Assembly (NCBI RefSeq): GCF_039941015.1
Contig: NZ_JBDVFI010000095.1
DNA from: Sedimentitalea sp039941015
GTDB taxonomy: Bacteria; Pseudomonadota; Alphaproteobacteria; Rhodobacterales; Rhodobacteraceae
Strand: one strand, 5' to 3'
Length of the DNA stretch: 64,000 bases
Part shown: piece after piece, positions 44,981 to 54,484 of the stretch
Layout: each line of letters opens with the position of its first letter
How positions within the stretch are numbered: the first letter of the stretch is position 1
The notes under the pieces: generated by a model
Told to the model about the DNA's origin: nothing
What the model saw: only the letters and a program-made list of their open reading frames with translations
The model's database searches: none
Translations under genes and position numbers: made by a program

Positions 44981-46342
44981 ATGAGCGCTGCAATGACATA
45001 TCCCGGCCATATCAAGGCCATCCTCGTGCTGGGCCTGCCGCTTGTCGGGGGGCACCTTGCGCAGTTTGCAATCGGCCTCGTCGATACGGTAATGCTGGGC
45101 TGGTATGGCGTTAATGAGCTGGCGGCAGTGACGCTGGCATCAACCTACTTTTTCGTGCTGTTCATTCTTGGCGGTGGATTTGCTTTGGCGGTGATGCCTA
45201 TGGTCGCCGCCGCCGAAGCATCAGACGATGAAATAAGCGTTCGACGCGCCACGCGCATGGGGCTTTGGCTGTCGCTTGCCTATGCTCTCGCGGTCATTCC
45301 GCTGATGATCTGGTCTCGCCCGATCCTGCAGTTGCTGGGGCAGGAGCCCTTGGTGGCGCAACTGGCCGCAGAGTATCTGCGGGTGGCCTGTTGGGGTATC
45401 ATTCCTGCCTTGTTGGTGATGGTGCTGAAATCCTATCTTGCCGCACTTGAACGCACACAGGTCGTTCTTTGGGTCACGATCACAGCTGCGGTCACGAATG
45501 GCGTGGTCGATTACATGCTGATCTTTGGCAATTGGAGCGCGCCGGAATTGGGCCTGTTTGGCGCGGCATTGGCATCGCTTGTGACGCAGGTGGTATCGTT
45601 GATCGCGATCGTCGCCTATGCCGCTTGGCGTCTGCCTGACCACCAGATATTTCTCCGCCTGTGGCGCCCGGACTGGGAGATGATGGGCCGCGTGTTCCGC
45701 CTGGGTGCTCCGATCGGGCTGACGCTTGTCAGCGAGGTCGGTCTCTTTGCGGCGTCTGCGCTGATGATGGGTTGGCTGGGTACGCTGTCGCTGGCGGCGC
45801 ATGGGATTGTTGTCACCGTGGCTTCGGCCACGTTTATGGTGCATCTGGGGCTGTGCAATGCGGCCACGATCCGCGCGGGCAATGCCTACGGGCGGCAGGA
45901 TCGGGCCCATATGGCGCGCGGCGCAATTGCCGTGACTGGCCTGTCACTGGTCTTTGCGGCCCTGACCATGATCGTCTTCTTCCTCGCACCGGTTCCACTG
46001 CTCTCGGCATTCATGGAGGCTGACAACCCGTACCGTCCGGAAATACTCGAAATCGGAGTGCTGCTGTTGGCGGTTGCTGCGCTGTTTCAACTCGTCGATG
46101 GGGCGCAGGCGATGGCCCTGGGGCTGTTGCGCGGGGTGCAGGACACCAAGGTTCCAATGGTAATGGCGGCGATGTCCTACTGGCTCATCGGGATCCCCAC
46201 ATCCTACTATCTTGGCTTTGTGCAGAATATGGGCGGCGTCGGCATATGGCTTGGTCTTGTGGTTGGCCTCGCCTGTACGGCTGTGTTCCTCATGACACGA
46301 TTCTGGGGCCGGACGATCAAGCAGATTGGTGTGGCGGCCTGA
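44981..46342 (+). CDS. MATE-family efflux transporter
   Basis: A 453-residue multidrug and toxin extrusion type transporter, about 12 helices. Typical sections are LPLVGGHLAQFAIGLVDTVM, the PIGLTLVSEVGLFAASALMM region opening the second half, and LLRGVQDTKVPMVMAAMSYW. Uses a sodium or proton gradient. It ends one base before the gyrA stop region on the opposite strand, so the two genes are tail to tail with no gap. Confidence 0.92.
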   Translation: MSAAMTYPGHIKAILVLGLPLVGGHLAQFAIGLVDTVMLGWYGVNELAAVTLASTYFFVLFILGGGFALAVMPMVAAAEASDDEISVRRATRMGLWLSLAYALAVIPLMIWSRPILQLLGQEPLVAQLAAEYLRVACWGIIPALLVMVLKSYLAALERTQVVLWVTITAAVTNGVVDYMLIFGNWSAPELGLFGAALASLVTQVVSLIAIVAYAAWRLPDHQIFLRLWRPDWEMMGRVFRLGAPIGLTLVSEVGLFAASALMMGWLGTLSLAAHGIVVTVASATFMVHLGLCNAATIRAGNAYGRQDRAHMARGAIAVTGLSLVFAALTMIVFFLAPVPLLSAFMEADNPYRPEILEIGVLLLAVAALFQLVDGAQAMALGLLRGVQDTKVPMVMAAMSYWLIGIPTSYYLGFVQNMGGVGIWLGLVVGLACTAVFLMTRFWGRTIKQIGVAA

Positions 46343-49093
46343 TTATTCGCCGCCACCTGCTTCCTCTTCAGGCTCGCCCTGATCGGCAATCCACGCAACG
46401 CTGACGACTTCTTCGCCCTTTGCAGTGTCAAAGACCTTGACGCCACCGGCAGAGCGTGAGCGGAAGGATATGCCCTCGACCGGCACACGGATCGATTGCC
46501 CCTTGGAGGTGGCAAGCATGATCTGATCGTCAAGCTCGACCGGGAAGGACGCGACCAGTTCACCGCCACGCATCGCCTTGTCCATGGCTGCCACACCCTG
46601 ACCACCACGCCCGCGAACGGGATAGTCGTGACTGGAGCTGAGCTTGCCAGAGCCGCGCGCCGAAATCGTCAGGATCAGGTTTTCGGCCGCGGACATTTCC
46701 GCATACCGTTCCTGGCTGATCGTCGCCATCGCGTTGGCTTCTTCATCCTCTGTCGCGTCGGCATCATCCGCCAATCCGGCCACAGCGCGGCGTCGTTTGA
46801 GATAGGCGGCGCGCTCGTCCGACGTGGCGTCGAAATGCCGGATGATCGACATCGACACGACCCGGTCATCGCCGTTCAGCCTGATCCCGCGCACACCGAT
46901 TGAATTGCGGCTGTTAAAGACGCGCACATCGGTAGCGGGGAAGCGAATTGCGCGGCCCGAATTGGTGACCAGCATCACATCGTCATCATTACTGGCGATG
47001 CGGGCGTTGATCAGCGTGGTTCCGGCGTTTTCATCCTCGAACTTCATCGCGATCTTGCCGTTTCGCATGACGTTGGTGAAATCCGACAGCTTGTTGCGGC
47101 GCACGGTGCCCGCAGAAGTGGCAAAGACCACCTGCAGGTCAGCCCATTCCGATTCGTCGCGATCCACCGGCATGATTGCTGCGACCGAGACACCGGGCGG
47201 GATCGGCAGGATATTGACCACGGCTTTGCCCTTAGAGGTCCGTCCGCCTTGCGGCAGACGCCATGTCTTGAGCTTGTAGACCATGCCCTCGGTCGTAAAG
47301 AACAGCAGTTGCGTATGGGTATTGGCAACAAAGAGCGTGGTGACCACGTCTTCTTCCTTGGTCTGCATCCCTGCGAGACCCTTGCCGCCGCGCCGCTGGC
47401 TGCGGAAATCGGCAAGTGGAGTCCGCTTGATGTAACCACCCGAGGTCACGGTCACGACCATGTCTTCGCGCTCGATCAGGTCTTCGTCTTCCATGTCACC
47501 AGACCATTCGACAATCTCGGTGCGACGTGGGACCGCAAACTGTTCACGGACTTCGCGAAGCTCGTCCGAGATAATGGCCATAATGCGTTCACGGCTGCCC
47601 AGAATCTCAAGGTATTCCTTGATCTTGCTGGCCAGTTCCTCAAGTTCGTCGGTGACTTCCTTGACGCCAATTTGGGTCAGGCGCTGCAGTCGCAGTTCAA
47701 GGATTGCACGTGCCTGGGTCTCGGACAGGTTATAGGTGCCGTCCTCGTTGGCCGTGTGCGTCGGATCGTCGATCAGGGCGATATATTCCATGATCGATGC
47801 GGCGGGCCAGCGGCGCGTCATCAACTTTTCCCGCGCTTCGGCGGCATCGGCGGAGGAGCGGATCGTGGCGACGATCTCATCGATGTTGGTGACAGCGACG
47901 GCCAGACCACACAGGATGTGGCTGCGTTCGCGCGCCTTGCGCAGCAGGAACGCGGTACGCCGGGCGACAACATCTTCGCGGAAGTCGATGAAGGATGTGA
48001 GAAACCGGCGCAGGGTCAACTGTTCCGGCCGGCCACCATTCAGCGCCAACATATTGCAGCCGAAATAGGTTTGCATCGGGCTGAAACGATAGAGTTGGTT
48101 CAGCACAACCTCGGCAGTTGCATCGCGCTTGAGTTCGACAACGACGCGCACGCCATTACGGTCGGATTCGTCCTGAACATGGGCGACGCCTTCGATGCGT
48201 TTTTCACGCACGGCCTCGGCGATCTTTTCGATCATGCTCGCCTTGTTCACCTGATAGGGAATCTCGTCGACGATGATCGCATATCGGTCTTTTCTGATCT
48301 CTTCGACGCGGGTGCGGGCCCTGATGATGACGCTGCCGCGCCCTTCGAGATAGGCCTTTCGCGCGCCTGAACGCCCGAGCATGATCGCGCCTGTCGGGAA
48401 GTCGGGTCCCGGAACATAGTCGATCAACTGCTCGCTGGTCAGATCCGGTTCCTCGATCAGGGCAAGTGTTGCGTCGACAACTTCGCCCAGATTGTGCGGC
48501 GGAATATTCGTGGCCATGCCGACGGCAATGCCGCCCGCGCCGTTGACCAGCATGTTCGGGAACCGGGCCGGAAGGACGGTGGGTTCCTTGTCCTTGCCGT
48601 CATAGTTGTCCTGAAAATCAACGGTGTCCTTGTCGATATCCGCAAGGATCGCTGCCGACGGCTTGTCCATCCGCACTTCGGTGTATCGCATGGCTGCGGG
48701 GTTATCGCCGTCCATGGAGCCGAAATTGCCTTGGCCATCCAGCAGGGGCAGCGACATCGAAAAGTCCTGCGCCATCCGCACCAATGCGTCATAGATCGCG
48801 CTGTCACCATGCGGGTGATACTTACCCATGACATCGCCGACCGGACGGGCAGATTTGCGATAGGGCTTGTCGTGCGTATTGCCGGTTTCATGCATCGCAT
48901 AGAGAATCCGGCGGTGCACCGGTTTCAGGCCGTCGCGCAGGTCGGGAATGGCGCGGGACACGATGACCGACATCGCATAGTCCAGATAGGACGTGCGCAT
49001 TTCGGATTCGATGGACACGCTGGGTCCGTCGTATACGGGCCGCTCTGGTGGTGTTTCATCCATATTTTCAGGTGGTTCCGGCGTGTCGCTCAC
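46343..49093 (-). CDS. gyrA: DNA gyrase subunit A
   Basis: A 916-residue type II topoisomerase subunit. The DNA-cleaving Tyr is Tyr137 in AAMRYTEVR. The quinolone-resistance region HPHGDSAIYDALVRMAQ has Ser98 and Asp102 at the two key positions, as in sensitive wild-type enzymes. The C-terminal domain contains the GyrA box QRRGGKGLAGMQ near residue 565, needed for DNA wrapping. A likely promoter lies upstream at 49140-49168. Confidence 0.98.
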   Translation of the reverse strand: MSDTPEPPENMDETPPERPVYDGPSVSIESEMRTSYLDYAMSVIVSRAIPDLRDGLKPVHRRILYAMHETGNTHDKPYRKSARPVGDVMGKYHPHGDSAIYDALVRMAQDFSMSLPLLDGQGNFGSMDGDNPAAMRYTEVRMDKPSAAILADIDKDTVDFQDNYDGKDKEPTVLPARFPNMLVNGAGGIAVGMATNIPPHNLGEVVDATLALIEEPDLTSEQLIDYVPGPDFPTGAIMLGRSGARKAYLEGRGSVIIRARTRVEEIRKDRYAIIVDEIPYQVNKASMIEKIAEAVREKRIEGVAHVQDESDRNGVRVVVELKRDATAEVVLNQLYRFSPMQTYFGCNMLALNGGRPEQLTLRRFLTSFIDFREDVVARRTAFLLRKARERSHILCGLAVAVTNIDEIVATIRSSADAAEAREKLMTRRWPAASIMEYIALIDDPTHTANEDGTYNLSETQARAILELRLQRLTQIGVKEVTDELEELASKIKEYLEILGSRERIMAIISDELREVREQFAVPRRTEIVEWSGDMEDEDLIEREDMVVTVTSGGYIKRTPLADFRSQRRGGKGLAGMQTKEEDVVTTLFVANTHTQLLFFTTEGMVYKLKTWRLPQGGRTSKGKAVVNILPIPPGVSVAAIMPVDRDESEWADLQVVFATSAGTVRRNKLSDFTNVMRNGKIAMKFEDENAGTTLINARIASNDDDVMLVTNSGRAIRFPATDVRVFNSRNSIGVRGIRLNGDDRVVSMSIIRHFDATSDERAAYLKRRRAVAGLADDADATEDEEANAMATISQERYAEMSAAENLILTISARGSGKLSSSHDYPVRGRGGQGVAAMDKAMRGGELVASFPVELDDQIMLATSKGQSIRVPVEGISFRSRSAGGVKVFDTAKGEEVVSVAWIADQGEPEEEAGGGE

Positions 49094-49139
49094 GTTTTTT
49101 TGCCCACTTTTTGTGCGTCGACTATATGTAGTAGGCGGA

Positions 49140-49168
49140 CCTTATCAGACGACGCATATAAGGTGCAA
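49140..49168 (-). promoter_or_regulatory. Candidate gyrA promoter
   Basis: Minus strand: TTGCAC (49168-49163) and ATAAGG (49145-49140) spaced 17 bases, about 47 bases upstream of the gyrA ATG, in an A+T-rich gap shared with the divergent usg gene. Confidence 0.4.
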
Positions 49169-49286
49169 TGGTGCTGCGACGGATCATTTGGCAGCCACCT
49201 CGATGTTTTGCTAACATACTGTTTTTGTTGAAAGTTAACTTTTTTTGTCGATCATGGAGATATCGAGGCAATTTACGAGTTGAATC

Positions 49287-49556
49287 ATGAAACCTACAGA
49301 AACCGAATTGATGCTGAAAGGGTACGGACTGACAACGGCAGAATTGTTCTATCACATGCCGGATTACACCCATGTTCTCAACAGCTTTGTCTGGCAAGAA
49401 TATGATCTTGCGCCGGACCACCCCGCGTTGTTCAAGTTTGTCGAATTCTGGCAGCGGGAAATCGATGGGCCACTGCATTCCGTCCGCTTTACGCATCGCA
49501 AGATGCTGTCATCGGGCGAGTGGCACAATCAGGTGGGTGAATTCACCCTGCACTGA
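49287..49556 (+). CDS. Usg-like protein
   Basis: An 89-residue protein of the Usg family, first noted upstream of trpF in Caulobacter. It contains LMLKGYGLTTAELFYHMPDY, WQEYDLAPDHPALFKFVEFW and VRFTHRKML, all conserved in the family. Function is not established; here it is not next to trp genes but divergent from gyrA. Confidence 0.9.
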   Translation: MKPTETELMLKGYGLTTAELFYHMPDYTHVLNSFVWQEYDLAPDHPALFKFVEFWQREIDGPLHSVRFTHRKMLSSGEWHNQVGEFTLH

Positions 49557-49604
49557 TGCCATGGCAGCGTTACGACGCCTCTGCCTGATGGCGGTGTCGG
49601 TGGA

Positions 49605-51170
49605 TCAGTTGATGCGCCAGGCGGTTGCCGTGCATCCGTTGGACGCGACGTTGGAGTAACTGCGGCCATCCGCAGCCAATGTGCCAGTCGCATAGGTCGT
49701 AACGGATGCCCAGTTCATGACGAACTTCATTTTGCGTCCGGAGAGGGTGACATGTGTGCTGGCAGTTTGCCCTAACGAGTCGTTTACAGTGCCGCTGAAG
49801 GAATTTGGGCCGGTTCGGGTGTATCGGGCTGACCCGGTGGTTTTGATGAACAGGGGGCAGCTTGCGCTGAATTGCCAGTTTCCGGCGATGTTGAAACCGC
49901 CTTGTTTGGCTTGGGGTGTCGACACGTCGGGTTGAACCGCAATTGTTGCGCTGCAGGTCTGGGACCCGCGCTGTCTGATCGCCTGCAACGCCTTTTCGGT
50001 CCCCAGATCGGACGCTCGCAAGGTGGCGCCCGTATCGGTGATAAAGCGCTGGAATGCACGCCGTGTGCGCGGCCCGGCAACGCCGTCGGCGGTTCCGGCA
50101 GAGCACTTGGCGGCATTCAAGGCAGTTTGAGTTTCGCGGATGATCGCCCTTTGATCGGTTTTTGGGGTTACGGGTTCAGGTTTCTGTTGCGGCTCGGGGC
50201 GGGCGGCGGGTTCATCCTTTTCCCTTAGCTGCAAGGCCATGCGATAGGTGAATTCGTCCTCGCGATCTGCGTAGCGGTCAAGAAACGCCTCAATCGCCTC
50301 GGGCGTGCCGATGCTCCGGGCGAGATCGAAATCGGCGCGCATCGTGTCGGCCGTGCCGGTGTCAGGGTTTATCGTGACCTGCACCGTTGAAGAGGCGCTG
50401 GCGAAATAGAAGTCGCCCAGCAGTTCATCGTAATAGGCCGGAAACTGTTGGTGATTGACGCTACGTGCAAGGTCGCGGACCTCTGTGCGCAGGTCGGCGA
50501 CCAATGTACGCAGCTCCAGATCTGGCTGAGCAAGGCGGGGCAGCAGCAAGCGGGTGAAGACAGAATTCTCGGCGTCCTCGTTTTCGGTCAACTCATCCAG
50601 CGCGAGTTGCCCGGCACCCGCGGAAAAAATGACAAAGGTGCCCTGTGGCGCGGTGATGCGACCAAGCCCGCGTGTGCCGCCGATGCTGCGTCCGGTGGTG
50701 CTTTGGAAGGGATTATTACGGCAGGCGTCGATGATGGCGATGGTCGTCCGAGCCCCCGTGGCGCGCACCCGGTCGAGCAGAGCAGAGAGCGCGATCGACT
50801 CTGATTTGATGAAATCCCGCTCGCCGCTGGTGGGGGCAACGATGTCGGTGGGCAACAGATAATTCTCGCCGTCGATTTCGACCCCGTGGCCAGCAAAGAA
50901 CAGAACCGCTGTATCACCCGCCTGCAATTGACCGGTAAACTCGGAGATGCTCCGGTTCATTTGTCGGCGGCTTGAATCCGTCGCGGTGATTGTCTCAAAC
51001 CCCTGTGCGGTCAGGGTCGCGGCGATGCCAGTGGCGTCCGCGACAGCCTTGTCGAGCCGTGGAACCTCCTCGTAGGCATCATTCCCGATAATTAGGGCGA
51101 TCCGACGCTCTGCCGCTGCCGAGAGCGGTACGAGGGCCAACACCAGAACGCTCATTATTAATCGTATCAA
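49605..51170 (-). CDS. Caspase-like (C14) protein with signal peptide and peptidoglycan-binding-like region
   Basis: A 521-residue exported protein. A signal peptide (about 1-20, MIRLIMSVLVLALVPLSAAA) precedes a caspase-fold domain with the His-Cys dyad at His95 (FFAGHGVE) and Cys150 (IIDACRNNPF). Residues about 360-410 resemble a PG_binding_1 repeat (AGPRTRRAFQRFI), followed by a C-terminal beta domain of about 100 residues. I chose the TTG at 51170 because GGAG lies eight bases before it and it adds the Arg needed in a signal peptide; a GTG at 51200 and an ATG at 51155 are alternatives. It follows the radical SAM gene by 66 bases on the same strand. Confidence 0.85.
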   Translation of the reverse strand: MIRLIMSVLVLALVPLSAAAERRIALIIGNDAYEEVPRLDKAVADATGIAATLTAQGFETITATDSSRRQMNRSISEFTGQLQAGDTAVLFFAGHGVEIDGENYLLPTDIVAPTSGERDFIKSESIALSALLDRVRATGARTTIAIIDACRNNPFQSTTGRSIGGTRGLGRITAPQGTFVIFSAGAGQLALDELTENEDAENSVFTRLLLPRLAQPDLELRTLVADLRTEVRDLARSVNHQQFPAYYDELLGDFYFASASSTVQVTINPDTGTADTMRADFDLARSIGTPEAIEAFLDRYADREDEFTYRMALQLREKDEPAARPEPQQKPEPVTPKTDQRAIIRETQTALNAAKCSAGTADGVAGPRTRRAFQRFITDTGATLRASDLGTEKALQAIRQRGSQTCSATIAVQPDVSTPQAKQGGFNIAGNWQFSASCPLFIKTTGSARYTRTGPNSFSGTVNDSLGQTASTHVTLSGRKMKFVMNWASVTTYATGTLAADGRSYSNVASNGCTATAWRIN

Positions 51171-51236
51171 GTCACATGCTCCGCTGCGATTCCCCTGCAC
51201 TATAGCGCAGGTTCGCCGGCGCTTGCGTGAACAGGA

Positions 51237-52190
51237 TCACGTAGAACAGCTTGCTCCGCCCAGAACGCAGAATTTTGCGCAATGCGGGTGATTTAACTGA
51301 ACGTCGCGTTCGGCCTCGGCGAGCGTTTGGCCAAGTTCGAATTCTGGCGAGTAGGGGAGCAGTGTGCAGGCCAGAACGACAGGGTGATCCGCCCCCTTGC
51401 GCCTGACCACCATACGGGACGAGGCGCACATGATGTCCTGTGGTCGCTTGCCGAGAATGCCCCAGCAGGACGTGGTGATTTCTGGAACCTCTATCTCTTC
51501 ATCCATCTCTGGGAAAAGCACAAGTTCGGCCGGGTCCTGCGCATTGATGGCAAACCCGTTCCTTTCGAAGAGAGCGGCAAAGCGCGCACGGCTGTCCACT
51601 TCGCCGACACCGAACTGGGCGCGACCAGCAACCGTCGTCCGGATGCCGCTATCCCTCAGCCACTCCATTCCGGTTATGGCCTTCGCAAAACTCCCCGCAC
51701 CGCGTTCCGCGTCATGCAAATCGCTGCCATGGTGATCGAGCGAGACGCGCAGCGTCATGCGTGCGCCGAATTCGTCCTGAAGATCCAGCAACCCCTCGCG
51801 CACTGATTTGCGCATCATCGGGCGCATCGCATTGGTCAGTATTAAAACCTCGAACCCACGCGACAGGGCGGAGCGCGCCATGTCGATCATTTGGGGGTTC
51901 ATGAAAGGCTCGCCTCCGGTAAACCCGATCTCATGTATCGGCCAGCTGCGCTCGGATATCTGAACAAGATAGGCGTTGACCTCGTCCGTGGTGATATAGA
52001 CCAGCGCATCATTGGTGGGGCTGCTGAGGATATAGCAGTTCTCGCATTCGATATTGCATTGCGTCCCGGTGTTGAACCAGAGCGTTTCCGGTTTGCTGAG
52101 CGACACAGATGCGCGCGACTGCCCATCAGCGGTGACAAAACGGTCCTGGAATTTTCCTGCATTGGCGGGTTGCGTGGCCAGGTCTTTCAT
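51237..52190 (-). CDS. Radical SAM protein
   Basis: A 317-residue radical S-adenosylmethionine enzyme. The iron-sulfur motif is Cys45-x3-Cys49-x2-Cys52 in QCNIECENCY, followed by GFTGGEPFMNP, the SAM-binding glycine motif. Near the C-terminus five more cysteines (in SCWG, CASS, CAKFC and the final CST) could hold a second cluster as in SPASM-type enzymes, which often modify peptides. Substrate unknown. GGAAG precedes the ATG. It reads into the caspase-like gene. Confidence 0.9.
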   Translation of the reverse strand: MKDLATQPANAGKFQDRFVTADGQSRASVSLSKPETLWFNTGTQCNIECENCYILSSPTNDALVYITTDEVNAYLVQISERSWPIHEIGFTGGEPFMNPQMIDMARSALSRGFEVLILTNAMRPMMRKSVREGLLDLQDEFGARMTLRVSLDHHGSDLHDAERGAGSFAKAITGMEWLRDSGIRTTVAGRAQFGVGEVDSRARFAALFERNGFAINAQDPAELVLFPEMDEEIEVPEITTSCWGILGKRPQDIMCASSRMVVRRKGADHPVVLACTLLPYSPEFELGQTLAEAERDVQLNHPHCAKFCVLGGASCST

Positions 52191-52267
52191 TTGTCATCTT
52201 CCGTTGTGATATTCATGAATCGGGTTTAGCCCACGCAGGTCGGCGGAGAAATGTGACACTGCGGCGA

Positions 52268-52296
52268 TTGACACAGTTGTGATGCGCACGTGTTTT
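52268..52296 (+). promoter_or_regulatory. Candidate zwf operon promoter
   Basis: Perfect -35 TTGACA at 52268-52273; a poor -10 (TGTTTT at 52291-52296) at 17 bases, with TTTTAG two bases further as an alternative. The weak -10 makes this uncertain. Confidence 0.35.
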
Positions 52297-52301
52297 AGTG
52301 T

Positions 52302-52317
52302 ATGTGAGCGCTAACAT
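52302..52317. promoter_or_regulatory. LacI-type operator upstream of zwf
   Basis: ATGTGAGCGCTAACAT is a 16-base palindrome broken by a single mismatched pair, with the central AGCGCT typical of LacI-family sites. It lies just downstream of the predicted promoter and 38 bases before the zwf ATG, where a repressor would block transcription. Confidence 0.5.
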
Positions 52318-52355
52318 TTGACTTGAATCACGTAAACATGAGGGCAGGGCTGGTC

Positions 52356-53813
52356 ATGGTATCACGAGTCATTCCGGTGGAACCGTTTGATCTGGTAATC
52401 TTTGGTGGCACCGGAGATCTAGCGCGGCGCAAGATTTTGCCGGCCTTGTTTCGCCGTTTTTGCGCGGGGCAGATGCCGGAGGAAGCGCGGATCATCGGCG
52501 CGGCGCGATCCGAACATGACACCGACGAATATAAGGCCATGGTGCGCGATGCGATTGTCGAATTTGTCGGCGAGGATGATGCGCAGGCAGATGCGCTGGC
52601 GGCATTCGTGGATCGCACCGACTATGTGACAATTGATGCGCGGGGCACCGATGGTTGGGTCGAGTTGGCAGGCAAGATGCGCGAAGGCTGCGTGCGGGCG
52701 TTCTATTTTTCCGTGGCACCAGCGCTTTTCGGCGATCTTGCGGAACGCATTCATGTCAACGGTATGGCAACCGATCAGTCGCGAATCGTGGTTGAAAAAC
52801 CGTTCGGCCACGATCTGGCGACGGCGCGTGCATTGAATGACACGTTGGCACAGCATTTTGACGAAGGTCAGATCTATCGGATCGATCACTATCTGGGCAA
52901 AGAAACCGTTCAGAACCTGATGGCGATCCGCTTTGGCAACATGCTGTTTGAGCCGCTCTGGAACAGCCAGTACGTGGACCACATCCAGATTACAGTCGCC
53001 GAAACCGTAGGCGTCGGTGGGCGCGGAGAGTACTACGACAAGGCCGGCGCAATGCGCGATATGGTGCAGAACCACCTGATGCAGCTCTTGTGCCTGATCG
53101 CGATGGAGCCACCGGCCAAGTTTGACCCGGATGCGGTGCGCGATGAAAAGCTCAAGGTGATCCGTGCGCTGGATGAGGTCGAACCGCACCATATCGTGCG
53201 GGGCCAATACGAAGCGCTTGACGGTGAACATCCCGGCTATCGCGAAGCTGCGGGCGACCCGCGCAGCAGCACCGAGAGCTACATCGCGCTCAAGACGCAT
53301 ATCAGCAATTGGCGGTGGGCAGGCACGCCGTTCTATCTGCGCACGGGCAAGCGTCTTGTGGCGCGCTCTTCGGTGATCAGCGTGGTGTTCAAGGATGCGC
53401 CTCACTCTATCTTCGGGCCCGAAGCCGGTCGCCATGCCAATGTGCTATCGATTCGCCTTCAGCCGAACGAGGGAATCACCTTGCAGGTGACGATCAAGGA
53501 ACCCGGTCCCGGTGGTATGCGGCTGGTGGATGTGCCGCTGGATATGACCTTTGCCGAGGCGCTTGGCCCCGAGAGTGACGATCCGCCGGACGCCTATGAA
53601 CGGCTGATCATGGACGTGATCCGGGGCAACCAGACCCTGTTCATGCGCGGCGACGAGGTTGAGGCCGCATGGGCCTGGGCCGATCCGATGATCGCAGGTT
53701 GGAAGGCGCGGGGAGAGGTGCCTAAACCGTATGAAAGTGGTAGTGTCGGGCCAGACCAAGCGGATCAGTTGCTGCGTCGCGATGGTCGTGTCTGGCGAGG
53801 TATCAAACCATGA
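52356..53813 (+). CDS. zwf: Glucose-6-phosphate 1-dehydrogenase
   Basis: A 485-residue enzyme, the first step of the pentose-phosphate and Entner-Doudoroff routes. The nucleotide motif GGTGDLARRK is at 17-26 and the substrate motif RIDHYLGKE is intact; EKPFGHDL also fits. I start at the ATG at 52356, preceded by AGGGCAGGG; an ATG at 52338 would add six residues. It overlaps pgl by four bases (ATGA). Confidence 0.97.
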   Translation: MVSRVIPVEPFDLVIFGGTGDLARRKILPALFRRFCAGQMPEEARIIGAARSEHDTDEYKAMVRDAIVEFVGEDDAQADALAAFVDRTDYVTIDARGTDGWVELAGKMREGCVRAFYFSVAPALFGDLAERIHVNGMATDQSRIVVEKPFGHDLATARALNDTLAQHFDEGQIYRIDHYLGKETVQNLMAIRFGNMLFEPLWNSQYVDHIQITVAETVGVGGRGEYYDKAGAMRDMVQNHLMQLLCLIAMEPPAKFDPDAVRDEKLKVIRALDEVEPHHIVRGQYEALDGEHPGYREAAGDPRSSTESYIALKTHISNWRWAGTPFYLRTGKRLVARSSVISVVFKDAPHSIFGPEAGRHANVLSIRLQPNEGITLQVTIKEPGPGGMRLVDVPLDMTFAEALGPESDDPPDAYERLIMDVIRGNQTLFMRGDEVEAAWAWADPMIAGWKARGEVPKPYESGSVGPDQADQLLRRDGRVWRGIKP

Positions 53814-54481
53814 ATATCGTTGAATACCCGGATCGCGAGCTTGCGGCCATCGATTTGGCGAACACGCTTGCGGGCGATCTGGAATCGGTTCTGCTCACCC
53901 ATGATCGCGCTTCGCTCGCGGTTCCCGGTGGCACGACACCGGGCCCGATCTTTGATGCGCTTTGTGCCGCCGATCTGGATTGGGATCGGGTGCGTGTTTT
54001 CGCAACGGATGAACGCTGGGTGCCGCAGAATGATGCGCGCAGCAATGCGGGCCTGATTGCATCGCGGTTGCTGACCGGGCGCGCAAGCGCGGCGACGCTG
54101 TTGCCGTTCTACGCGCCAGCGCAAGAGCCGGAAACAGTCCTTCCCGAGATCGAGGCGCAGCTGTCGCCGGAACTGCCGATATCGGTGCTGCTGCTTGGCA
54201 TGGGTGCTGACATGCATACGGCCTCGCTATTTCCCGGCGTCGCAGGGTTGACTGAGGCACTTGCCGAAGACGCGCCGATCCTGTCGGTTCTGCGCCCCGA
54301 AGGGCAGCCGGAAACACGGGTCAGCCTGAGCGCGTGGGTGCTGAACGGTGCGATGTCAAAGCATCTGGTGATATTCGGGGCAGACAAGCGCGCCGCCCTT
54401 GAACGGGCGCAGACGCTGTCACCCGAAGAGGCGCCCGTGAGGGCTGTTCTGGACGAAATCACGATACACTGGGCGGAGTGA
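53810..54481 (+). CDS. pgl: 6-phosphogluconolactonase
   Basis: A 223-residue lactonase (DevB type). It has the VPGGTTPGPIFDAL loop, VFATDERWVP and LLGMGADMHTASLFPG motifs. It hydrolyses the lactone formed by Zwf. Four-base overlap with zwf and a three-base gap to pgi indicate one operon. Confidence 0.95.
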   Translation: MNIVEYPDRELAAIDLANTLAGDLESVLLTHDRASLAVPGGTTPGPIFDALCAADLDWDRVRVFATDERWVPQNDARSNAGLIASRLLTGRASAATLLPFYAPAQEPETVLPEIEAQLSPELPISVLLLGMGADMHTASLFPGVAGLTEALAEDAPILSVLRPEGQPETRVSLSAWVLNGAMSKHLVIFGADKRAALERAQTLSPEEAPVRAVLDEITIHWAE

Positions 54482-54484
54482 GAG

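Noticed and set aside
46207..49231. Long plus-strand frames opposite gyrA
   Set aside because: They mirror the codon bias of gyrA on the other strand and lack ribosome sites.
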